64,000 nt of DNA from Paramacrobiotus metropolitanus (lineage: Eukaryota > Tardigrada > Eutardigrada > Parachela > Macrobiotidae), in NCBI RefSeq assembly GCF_019649055.1, contig NW_026570227.1:620001-684000 (forward strand), given 5' to 3'. The position numbers and the translations under genes were made by a program. The notes under the pieces are model-generated. The model was not told the origin of the DNA. It saw only the letters and a program-made list of their open reading frames with translations, and ran no database searches. Of this stretch, positions 1 through 9,965 are shown piece after piece (the stretch's first letter is position 1; every line of letters begins with the position of its first letter).

Positions 1-1250
1 GACTACGAAACCGGCCGGTCTTACACCGCCGTGACCTTTCCTTTTATTTCGCTCTGCCAATTATTCATGTAACATAAGCATGCACGCAGTAGACCATCAG
101 ACTGCAAATAACTGTCAAAATTGATTACACAGTACAGTCATAGTGTACAGTAATAAAGAAAATAATATGTCATCGTACCTGTTAGTTTTCATGATTATAT
201 ATGTATAAATAAATTGAGAATAGAGCAGCTAGTAATATCCGCTGAAAAGCAATTATATTTCACTTACTGTGCGTTGAAAGGCTTTAACGAGCCAGATGCG
301 TTGAAGTGCTCCTCCATAGTGTAAAAGAATGTAAACAACTTGTTGAATCAAGCAGCGAAAGTGAACCAGTATAAATGTGCAGTGTACAGTAGTATCTATA
401 CAGTACATTGGGCTCATGTCGTGCACAATCCAGACAAGCAATTAAACTACACGGTAAGTTGACAAATAATTATGTTTATTATAAATACACATCATTACTA
501 CAAGTGTTTTAAATAATAAGAGACGCGCAAAGTGTGTATCACCATCGCTGACGAGCCAGCTGCGCTAATGTGCTAGTGCCGCTCCATGCGGTAAAAGAAT
601 GTAAACAACTTGTGTGTGTGTGTGAATATCAGTAAGTGAGTAAATTAGGTAGTGTACTTCTATACAGTATACATATGCAGTAATCATATGCTGCAGTTGT
701 GCTGAATCATATGCTGCAGTTGGGAGCTGCAAGTACAAAGTACAACCGGGAATTGTAACTAGAAAGTCCAGCTCCCAACTCCAGTTTTTGACGTAACCGA
801 CGCCATCTTGTGTTTATATAAGGTCCGTTTTCTTCTGTTATCCGCTATCCCTTGATGTAATAAGCAACAAGGGACTTTAAAGCAGCGTGAAAAACATAAT
901 TTGAACTCGTGTCTCATGTCAGCTAAGAACAACAGGTGCGGAAAAATCGCTAATTTCAAACTTTGTATACTATCGCAGGTCGTGCTAATTAACTACTTAG
1001 AGGATGAACAAATAAACCGGATACAAGTCAACAAAGTACAATTGATCGCGTTTTATTCAAGTAGAACCGTAGACGACCAAAGTCCGTCAAAAACTTGTAT
1101 CGTCTGCCAACGCCAATGCCCATGAAGAGGTTGCGAATACATGGGCGGGTGAGATTTCGACAGCTGTTCTGTATTATGTATGTACAGTAGATCAAGTTGC
1201 CACCGGTTTGGATGCAAAACCTGCGCCACGCGGTTCCCGTTGTCGCAACT
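1..1250. other. Intergenic, short direct repeats
   Basis: I see no gene in this stretch. It contains a direct repeat of about 60-70 bp (about 285-345 and 545-612) sharing ACGAGCCAG near the start and GTAAAAGAATGTAAACAACT near the end. An 18-bp repeat (AATCATATGCTGCAGTTG) occurs near 682 and 706, and a short TG run lies at 613-622. All open frames are short and look non-coding. Confidence 0.5.
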
Positions 1251-1252
1251 GT

Positions 1253-1860
1253 AGAGCCCTGCGCGAGCGCCAAGCCTCGGCTCGGCTCGTGAGCGCTCGC
1301 GGCTCGCGAGCCGAATGAGCGAGCTTTTACCGCTAATGGCGCGAGCCGAGTCGTGCCGAGCGGTCGTTTATCGATGGGCGAGCGAGCCGAGCGAGCGGCA
1401 GTCAGAGGTCACGAGCGAGCTGAGCACTGCTTTCTGTCTCCTACTATTTTTTATAGAATTTCTAGCGATTTTCTTGCAAAAATGCGCGTTGGCTTCGCGC
1501 TTCGCGCGAAATAAGCTGTCCCAAACTATTTTTTAGAGAATTTCTAGCGATTTTTCCTGTCAAAATGCGCGTTGGCCTCGCGCTTCGCGCGAAATAAACT
1601 TGTTTAAATTCATGCAGCGGTGCTGCCATAAAAAAAAACTACGTTTTATAATTAATCCGCATAAAATTTTGCTCGCGAGCGGTCCGAGCAGAAAAACATG
1701 AAATTGTCTACGAGCCGAGCGATCCGAGCAATAAGAAATCTGGATACGAGCCGAGCGAGCGAGCAGACGATTCAGCACGAGCGAGCTGAGAAAAATTTTG
1801 CAATAGTTAAAATGACGCGAGCGAGCGTGAGCCAAACATTTGACGCTCGCGCAGGGCTCT
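1253..1860. mobile_element. Non-autonomous TIR element, GAGCCGAGC-rich
   Basis: The ends form an inverted repeat: AGAGCCCTGCGCGAGCG at 1253-1269 is the exact reverse complement of 1844-1860, and pairing continues to 21 nt with one mismatch. The interior is built from irregular copies of GAGCCGAGC/GAGCGAGC on one side and the complement on the other, so most of the roughly 600 bp could fold back. There is no transposase frame; open frames inside are low-complexity. Size and TIRs suit a MITE, perhaps hAT-like (element ends reading TAGAG...), but I could not find a convincing 8-bp target duplication. GTCGCAA occurs just outside both ends but not at equal distances. Confidence 0.65.
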
Positions 1861-2492
1861 AGTCGCAAGCTGGCATAAAACGTTTTTTTTTTGACAAACA
1901 CTCTGGGCGGTTGGCAACAAAGCAAACTTTGCTTTGCAAGTTAGCATTTCCGAATAACAAAATGTTCAAGGACACATTGTTAAGTGGCTGCACAACACTA
2001 CACGCTGCCGCGTTTCCACCAACCATTCTAATGTATCGCTTGAGCAAGCGAGCGATTACGCCACTAGGCTTTAAAAACACATGCAAATTTGGAGTTTTGA
2101 CCAGCGTGAGCGATCGCAAAAGACAACGACTGCAAACTGTTTCGAGCACATTGGTGATTGTGACCTTTGCGGCCGGCAACTTGTGCATTGCCGGCCGGCA
2201 ATGCATTGGAAAAAGGGCTAGCGTGTGTGATTTGGCGCCAATCACCACAACAGCTAAACCGCTCCACGCCGCTTTTCCGACACGGGCAACTGCTGGCCTG
2301 CGGCCGCACCCGAAAAGTGCATGCGCGGGCCATGCAAGAAATGCACGAGCCGCTTGACGTGCCAGACGTGTAGCAATGGCAGTGATGAAATGCTAGAACA
2401 GCGCTACGCAAAGTGCCTTATGGGAGCGCAATGAAAGTTTTGAGAAAAAATATTGCTAGCTACGCTTGTTTTTGCGTCTTTGAACTTGTAGT

Positions 2493-3505
2493 ACGAGGAC
2501 ATTTGGGTGCTGTGAACATACCCTTCACGATTAGGGTGCGATGGACACCCGGGACCTAACTTTACAGAAAATTTTATTTGACAAAAATGTTACATCCAAG
2601 TATTTTCACTGTCTATTTCCGCAAATTACGATCCACAAAAAAAATATCGTATCTTCAAACCACATTTTAGAAGATCATAATGCTTCATAATCTCATGTAA
2701 GGGCGGGACGCCCCGCCCTCCTGAGTAGCTGTTCGCTGTTTCTGGGATTTCCACCCCGCACATTGCTGCGCTGTTTTGACGGACCTGCAGCACAGTTGCA
2801 CTGGCTGCAGGATCCTTCCTCATTAGTCGGGTGTTGCTGCGCCACGGTGCGCATTAGATTCGGCAATAAAGCCTCATCCGGGTTCACCGCTGTTCGCTGT
2901 CGAGGATACGCGTGGCGCCCATACGGCCCCGCGTTATACTCATAATGATTTTAAGTCACAGAACACGGTTTATTCAGAGGCACTCCAAGTCTTGCACAGC
3001 GCAGCATGGTGTTTGCAATGAAGTTCTCCTCAGGATCAGTACATATCCGCTGCCGTTGCCCCTTCTGTTGAGGCACAGTTTTCTTCAGTTGCCTTCCTAG
3101 TGTCGTGCAATTAACACTATAGACCTTCTGCGGCGGAAGCCTGCGATAAAATTCCCTCTTGACAGACCTGACTGCTGCGTCCATAGCAGCATTGTGAAAA
3201 GCTCTGGCGACTAGATCCATACTCGTAGCTGATATTTGTGGACAGTTGGATTTAGTACACGCAGCAAATCAGAATAATTAGTAAAAAAAGAGAAACAAAC
3301 ATCACTACAACGAATCTAGAACAACAAAATACTGGTAATAACAAATAATGTACGAGTACTCGTACTGGATGCTGTGCGTTTTAAACTTGGATTTAATTTT
3401 AAAATTTTGACCGTGATGCCAGTAGCGTTGCGAGCTGCAGAGCAGTCGGATGTTCATTGCACCCTAATCGGGGAGGGTATGTTCACAGCACCCAAATGTC
3501 CTCGT
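2493..3505 (-). mobile_element. TIR DNA transposon remnant, pogo/CENP-B-like
   Basis: Positions 2493-2539 and 3459-3505 are inverted repeats of 47 nt with about two mismatches, starting ACGAGGACATTTGGGTGCTG. AGT sits just outside both ends and may be a target duplication. The roughly 1-kb interior encodes, on the minus strand, a helix-turn-helix fragment of transposase type (2951-3220) followed by an unrecognised open stretch (2693-2887). The catalytic DDE domain of a full transposase (usually over 1.5 kb of coding sequence) is absent, so the copy is internally deleted. A GGGCGGGACGCCCCGCCC palindrome lies near 2701. Confidence 0.7.
2951..3220 (-). pseudogene. CENP-B/Tigger-type HTH fragment
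   Basis: This 89-residue frame shows the spacing typical of the psq/CENP-B double HTH found at the N terminus of pogo-superfamily transposases. A basic helix region is followed by KVYSVNCTTLGRQLK (turn and recognition helix, about residues 32-46), a Gly-Arg linker, an EE pair and LRCARLGVPL (about residues 73-82), which matches the usual A..G.PL segment. In intact transposases this part binds the terminal repeats. Here it ends at a stop soon after the HTH, inside a 1-kb TIR element, so it is a remnant. The family assignment is from motif spacing only. Confidence 0.5.
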
Positions 3506-3650
3506 AGTCATCAAAATTCATAAAACCGCGTTTTGGTAATTTTAAATTCTTGTGCTGATCAGTGGTTAATTTCTTGACCTCTGCTATACCCGTGTTTTAA
3601 AATACTTTTCCGTAGAACTATTTAATGAAGTAATTGCTTATACGTAATTT

Positions 3651-3773
3651 TTGTTCGCCTAATTATTACAACATTAATCATTTTTATGCTGCAGACCGTC
3701 CATGCCTCCATGGGCATTGGCGTTGGAAAACGACATTGTCACCAGTGCTGACCTATGGTCAGCACAAGCTAAC
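3651..3773 (+). repeat. Dispersed repeat, inverted partner at 53.6 kb
   Basis: This segment matches the reverse complement of about 53630-53736. Shared blocks include TTTATGCTGCAGACCGTCCATG, CATGGGCATTGGCGTT and GCTGACCTATGGTCAGCACAAGCT, with small indels between them. Shorter relatives of the CGCCAATGCCC core also occur near 1110 and 54957. It looks like part of an old, otherwise unrecognised interspersed repeat. Confidence 0.6.
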
Positions 3774-3891
3774 CGCTGGAGGGTTAATATGTTCCATCAA
3801 ACAGAAGACCGTGGCGATTGTTAACAGCGAATACTGTGGCGTAAGCGAAAGACGAGTATTTATAGACACCATGGACAATTAAGAACTGAAC

Positions 3892-4095
3892 CTAAATCAA
3901 GCCCGCAGTGAATCGTAAAGCACAACTTCCGCAGAGCATTGTCTTTCGTATCGTCAGCCAACAAAGTGTTCCGTGTTCTGTATCTGACCGTATCGTTGTT
4001 AACAGGCCCGATCCACTGCTCTACGGAGAAAGAATCTTTTGGAATCGTAACGGTAGCGTTGTTAAAGTTCAGCTGTCCGCTTCCGTCTTGATAAC
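3892..4095 (-). pseudogene. Orphan copy of membrane-protein exon 2
   Basis: On the minus strand this 204-nt block is a diverged copy of exon 2 of the gene at 55392-56666 (NNATVTIP, SFSVEQWIG and TKDNALRKLCFTI are shared or nearly so). An acceptor AG precedes it and a donor GT follows, and the frame is open in the same phase (1/1) as the parent exon. The N-glycosylation-type site (NNATV), Trp and Cys residues are kept, suggesting constraint at the time of duplication. I cannot find partner exons 1 or 3 nearby; the DUF3987-type gene occupies the upstream side. It is either an exon of an unseen rearranged gene or a relict. Confidence 0.6.
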
Positions 4096-4121
4096 CTGTA
4101 CCATCATTCCGAACCAGGCCG

Positions 4122-4185
4122 CGAAACTGCGGCAGCCTGCGAAACTGCGGCAGCCTACGAAACTGCGGCCTGTGAAGCTGAGACA
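4122..4185. repeat. 18-bp tandem repeat
   Basis: Three imperfect copies of an 18-bp unit around GCGAAACTGCGGCAGCCT, the third shortened, directly beside the orphan exon. No coding role is visible. Confidence 0.7.
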
Positions 4186-4371
4186 GGCTGCGAATGTGTC
4201 TATTTTAAATCGTGATCTTTTAACCTTTAAAAGGATACCTCATGGTTGTAATTCTGGTAACAGCAGGAAGCAAGTTTAATAGTAGGAAGCAAACTGTCGT
4301 CGAAAGTTAAGACTCGTAACATAAACGTAAATGTAAATTAAATGCGAGTGCACAGTATTTGGAATCGATGG

Positions 4372-6170
4372 TTAATAGATGTTTACTCCCATTGGATATT
4401 CATCGTCGGGCGCTACTCGTTTGGTCCCGCGTTCAGGTGAAGCTAAGCGCTTATAAGGATTTTGACTTTTCATTTGGTCAATTATTTCTGAGAGTTCCCG
4501 TTTCTTGGATGGAGGTAATGCAAAGTCCGCGTTGTAGGCACTTTCGTACACAGTGAAAATCAACCCGGCAGCGATCAATATCTGCTTGTCAATTTCAACA
4601 GGGGGGCATTTATACAGAACGTTTCCTTCTTTACCGCTGAACATAACAAAACTTTTTATAATGCCCAGGCCGACCTCTTGCATTTGTAGCGCCGCATCAG
4701 AAAACTCGGTTTCTGTCAGCCTCACAAATGCTTTTCTCGATCCATATGTGTCATTACATATACGACATGTTATAAATTCGCCCGGTGTAAGAGCAAGTGA
4801 GAAGTTTGTGGGTTTGACAGACGTTGCAGGCCGGATGTTCTCGTATTCACTGAAGGCACCTCCGCTGATATCAGCAAACTTGTATGACTTTTGCACTGTT
4901 TCCAAAGGTACTTTATCCGGAATACTGATTGCTTTGATAGTAAGCATACTCTGATAAGAGGAGCTTAATATGTGTGACAGCATTGAAACTTTTTGAATAT
5001 TGTCCTCCAACTTCGAAACAAAATCCGATCTATCCATAGATGACTCACCGTTGGAAATTTTCTGGTTGTGTAGAATACGCATTCGCTTAGCGTCCGAAGA
5101 TATTTTCGCAATAAATTCGAAAGCTTCTTCCGAATAAGTGAGTAATAAACCAGGATGTTTGTCGAAATATTCATGCATTTTGATAAACATTTTTTTCAAG
5201 TCAACCACCGGCTTTGGCAGACGCTGTTTTGCTTCTCTGCTTTCCGGAATATCAGTTACGATATTATCAACTGCAGTGACCAGCAACCGGTCTTCCAACC
5301 CGTTTCCGGCTGTCCAAGATTTTAGAATACTGCAGAACGGATGCGGATGCAAACTACCGAAAAACGCAGATGAACTGCGAGGCAGCTTCAACGATCCTGC
5401 TGTTTTATAGGACACATTTAAGCTTTGTCCTCCCCAGACTTTGTTCATCAGGCTTGCTGCGTTTTCCTCTGCCAGTGTTAGTGTACCGAGTGTTCCCGCT
5501 ATTTCGTCAGCAATGACAGAACCAAATCTTTTGGTGTCGGCAAGAAATGTACGATAAGCTAAAACAAAATTAAAGTTTGTAATACTGCATTTACAAATGT
5601 TAGTTAAAATGATTTAATTAAAAAAATAAAAGAAAACTTTAGATCGATAAATAAAATTAAAAATAATTTTTAGTATACTATTTTTAGTATATTTTAAGTA
5701 TACTATGCTAAAAATAAGTATTGTGACTAACAACTGTATGTAGATAAAAATATGTCAATATAAAATCTGTTACCTCCAAATGTATGCGGATTATCATAGA
5801 ACTTCTTGTTCTTTTTTTGTGAAATTGCATCCAAAAAGTCCGTACAGTAGTCCTGCAAAGCTGTACTTTTTCCACCACCAGGATTGCAAACAATAAGCAA
5901 GTTAATGGCTGGGCATTGTTTCTTGTAGTTATCTGTTATTTGTAACAGAACTTTCTCCGCAGAAATTGTTGCTGTTGTAGCCAACAACGAACCATAAACA
6001 GCCATCTCTTTTGTTCTGTTGGTCTGAGCATGATAGACTATGCAGTTCAACAAATCACCAGACACGTAGTCTTCAACTTGGTGGCTAAAATTCTTAATGC
6101 ACACTTCCTGCACGAACTTAGCCTCATGTTTCGACACGGCGGTCAACCATCCTTTCAATGAAGAGTTCAT
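4372..6170 (-). CDS. DUF3987-type P-loop ATPase, two exons
   Basis: Exon 1 is 6170-5774 and exon 2 is 5558-4372, with a 215-bp intron (5559-5773). The donor is GTAACA and the acceptor TTTTAG; phase 1 on both sides gives a continuous 527-residue frame. The start is the ATG at 6170 (MNSSLKG). Exon 1 has a Walker A motif, NPGGGKST, at about residues 95-102, preceded by a hydrophobic beta strand. After the splice comes an SVIADEIAG segment where this family carries its acidic Walker B-like motif. This layout matches the DUF3987 primase/helicase-associated ATPases best known from phages, plasmids and mobile elements; the role is presumably ATP-driven DNA handling, but the substrate is unknown. The C terminus is charged and ends MGVNIY. 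The spliced structure argues against bacterial contamination. A diverged animal transposon-derived ATPase is the main alternative. Confidence 0.7.
5559..5773 (-). other. Intron of the DUF3987-type gene
   Basis: AT-rich 215-bp intron on the minus strand, donor GTAACA at 5773 and acceptor TTTTAG at 5559. Splicing after phase 1 restores the frame, and exon-joined length is an exact multiple of three. Confidence 0.75.
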
Positions 6171-6179
6171 TTTCAATAA

Positions 6180-9100
6180 TAATATTTATAACGTAAGAAC
6201 AAAACTGAAAAATTTGTTATTTTGGAAAAACCTTTTAACTGGCGCACTGTAACTGATGCAACCGCAAACAGGGAAACAGGCGACGGTTTAATGCATTTCT
6301 GACTGCTGGTTGTTTCCTTCGGACTTGCAAGATAACTGCAGCTCTTGCGTTTCGATCAGTTATTGTTTTAACCAAACCAACTTCAAAATTTAGGAGAACA
6401 AGCTGCTTTCTGTGACAACTTTTGTCGGTGTCAAGAGATTTCAGTACATGCGGAAACACGCTTATGAAACATTATAAGTTCACTTTGAGTAAGTGATAAG
6501 AATGCAAAATCGTTTTTGTACGTTTTACTCCATAACCGCCGCTTGAAGTTTCTCTGGTGCTCGGGAACCGGTAATTACAATTTTGCCTTGACCGGTTTCA
6601 AATTAAAAGCCATATTCTATAGAAAATTTGCTGAATTTCTGATCCTGTATCTTTGTGCATGCATATAGGGCTTTTGCGTTAAATGTAATTGCTAATATCC
6701 TTACAAAGTCCATGCATGGGAGATTCAGCAAAATTGAATGAGTCGATTGCACTCAAAGCTAGCGTTCAGGTCGATATAGTCTGGAACACAACCAGCGGTC
6801 AGCGGCTTACTTAAGTAACTAAACCAACAACTGTGGATGGTTGCACAGTTACAATGCCAGCAATGCTAACCTATCCTCTTATAAGGTATTAACCGTTCAA
6901 AAACAAGCCGTATATACTTACAGTCTTTGTATTTTAACGTATAGAGTATCTTTATGTAATCTGCAGGGTTTTGCCCTCCGGAAAATACTGAACAACTCCC
7001 CTAAAATGGGCGAATCAATGGCGTGTAACATTTTGGTTACAGATCTCCATAGACAAACATAAAACTAGCCGTTAACACTATTCCTATGCGAAGACTAGTC
7101 TTCTTCTTTCATAGTGTTAAGTCTGCATCTGTGTGCAGCCGACGGAAAAAGCAATTCACGCAGTTCTACTTAATAAAGCCGTGTACGAAGGAAAAAAGCT
7201 ACCTAGCACGACAAGATTCCAAAAAGGTTAGCCAGTCCCAGTCGCTCAGGGACGTCATGAATTTTTAATTTCCGAAAAAAAAAGGTATCGCAGGCAGCAC
7301 GCTTATGAAATTTTGATGTAAAGTTTTTTCTGACCCGTTTTAGCAAGGCAGCCACGCTTTCCTGTAGGTCAATCACGTGACCGCGCTGCAGCAGTCCATC
7401 ATCCCCACCACATCCACCGCATTCCATGCGTTCACCCGTCGACTGCCGTCTTCGTACCAATGCAGCATGCCAGTGTCGGATTTTCTGGTAATTGTAAAAC
7501 AATATAGTTTACATGTTCTGTTATGCCTTGAATCTTCCGTTAAAACGTCGGCACAGCTATTGAGCTGCGACTCTTTAGTAGTGAAAATATTCCTGCTGCG
7601 ATAGACGAGTAGATAGGTGAATTTTGCCACCAACAGCCTAGTGTGGCTTACCTTCTGCTGTTGGTTTACTTAAGTTGACTGATATCGTTTGGTAAACTGT
7701 GAAAGAGCGATTTCAGATGGCCTGTAACTCGGTTAATAGTCCGGTTTCCGCACCTTATCTGCTTGTCAACTAGATTAATACACTTTGCCAGCTATGTAGT
7801 CGTGGAAGTCTGAAAGATTCTCATGGTCACAGTTTGCTTTTGTAGCAACTAGGATTTTTGCAGCAAACGTCCAAGATCGGATAACAGGCTAACACAAAGG
7901 ACATCCCAAAATTAATATCCCTAATGTAATGTGGTGCGGAAACAGTGTGAAAGCTTATCACACATTGCAAATTTCAATATCATTGCTTTTAAAAATTTAA
8001 AGTGTAAAAATCGATCCAGGGGTGGTGGGGCGGTGTCGCCCCTGAAAGTTTTCTGCTATAACTATTAAAGCCTACATCATATCAGAAAACGGTATATTTA
8101 ACAAGCCGGATCACTCAATAAATTAATGAAAATCTTTCGGTGTCAGGAATCTGTATTCTGTAGTATTCTTTAATACATTTCTTAGCTTTTCTTGAATTTG
8201 TTACACGCACCATAAAAAACTTATCAGTGTCACTGTGTGAGTGTTGCTATTTTGTAAATTAGCGGTGCAGCTTCCACTCTGAACAGATACATATCAGATT
8301 CTCTCTTTTTTTTGCGTTCATTCCAATTTTATTTTTCAAAGTAGGATTAAAAAGGAATATGGGAAGCAGGATCGGTGCACCGACGACGTTACTGCGCATA
8401 AATTGCAATTAAAAGCTGTTGTTCTTTACTTTCTTCTTGTGGTGAACGAGCGCTGAGGAAGTGACAAGTAACACCATATGGGTGTATAGTCATACTTCTA
8501 TCAGCAGAATCGGAGCTCTCTTCTCACTGGTTCTGAGGATTCGCTTAATTTCGCTATAATTCTTGATTACTGTGGCGAATGATGACACCAAAGTAATCGA
8601 TCAATCTACCAAAGCGGCGGGTGGGTCATATGTTTTCAGCGATTTAACTGGAACTGGTGGTTGCAGTTGTTAGCCGGTATCCGCAACCTGCAACGCTTCG
8701 GAGTACACAATTTTGGCAGCCGTATATATACAAGGCAATGATATTTTTGGTAAGCCCAGCTTGCTGGAATGTTTCAAGCAATATTATCACTCGTTGTTCT
8801 CCAAGAGTACCCGTAAGTACAGTTCGACAGACCGGCAATAAGCAGGAACTCATTTTTTTTCTTGCGCGAGAGAAATATTGACTGGCCGCTTCCGGCCGAG
8901 CCTAGGGCTTGTGTGAGTTTGATCTGCAGGTTGGTGTTTATGGTTTTTGGTTTTCGGTTTCTTACTGTAATTAGTGGGTTTATTCCTCGATCAATGATAA
9001 TTTGTTGGTTTTATGAACCTGCAGTTAGTAGTGAGGTATCGTCCATCGCTGTTTTTACTGCCCATAAATAAAGATATTGTACACGATTGTGTTCCTTAAC

Positions 9101-9610
9101 GAAATGTACAAGTTGCAGTATATGTGTAACAGTACGTTATGGATCAGTTTAAGCAACTTTTACGATCAATAATATTGCTATTGCTATAGGTACATACATA
9201 TTGCTATAGGTACGACCTATAAGAGTACCTAGTATGCTTCATCATTTCATCGCGTTATGGCTAGTTTTCTCTGCTTCGAATTCCTTATTTCTCTATTTGA
9301 TTGTGGCAAGTTTGTATCCCACAGTCGAAATACATATACGGTACGAGTATTCAAAGTAAAGTTTGTGGTATCTGTTGGTGGCAGTACGGATACAGATTCC
9401 AGTACAAGCGAGTGCATTTTTTATTTCGTATATTATTCGAGTACATACGAGAGGCAACCGATCGGTTTATAACAGATATAATTACTTCTTAAGTACTGGG
9501 GGTATAAGGTATTGGTAATTTGGTGGCACTACCGGGTGCCGTTGCTGCAACTCAGGTAACGAATGTAGGGTACCTTTTATGTACCTAATTCGTTGCAATT
9601 GGCACTATCC
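6180..9610. other. Intergenic region, no supported gene
   Basis: Only short open frames without recognisable domains or paired splice signals. Small features seen: a GC-rich island near 8020-8042 and a 17-bp direct repeat TATTGCTATAGGTAC near 9177 and 9198. Upstream control sequences of the DUF3987-type gene would lie at the left end (6171 onward), but I recognise no specific element. Confidence 0.4.
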
Positions 9611-9819
9611 TATATAGGGGGAATTCAACTGCTGAGGCTAGCACTCCTTGTACTTGCTGCGGTCACCCGGCTGGAGTTTTACGTTGTGGCTAAACATGGT
9701 GCTTATGTACCGCGCCCGATTTAACCGTATGTACTGTATTGCCGTATCGTCACACTCCAGGCGAGTGACGGCATCAAGTGCAGGGAGTGCTGGCCTCAGC
9801 AGGTAAATTCCCCTTATAT
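9611..9819. mobile_element. Short hairpin MITE-like element
   Basis: The left arm reads GGGGAATT, then GCTGAGGCTAGCACTCC, then TGTACTTG. The right arm carries the complementary series CAAGTGCA, GGAGTGCTGGCCTCAGC and AATTCCCC. Arms of about 45 nt with a few mismatches enclose about 110 bp, with TATA-type sequence at both outer ends. No open frame inside. Size and structure fit a small MITE with TA-type target preference. Confidence 0.6.
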
Positions 9820-9965
9820 CTTAGAACATTGTCACATTAAAAAAACAATAACTGCCAAAATCGTAAAGACAGTAGTAATCGCAAAATTTTAATAAATAGT
9901 AAGATGTGTGTATACACATTATTCTGCAAGCAAGAGTTATGTACCAACGTTCTTCGAATTCCAAA

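Noticed and set aside
1028-2411. Overlapping short frames on both strands in the GC-rich first 2.4 kb
   Set aside because: Low-complexity products of the GAGCCGAGC array or its flanks, without domains or splice signals.
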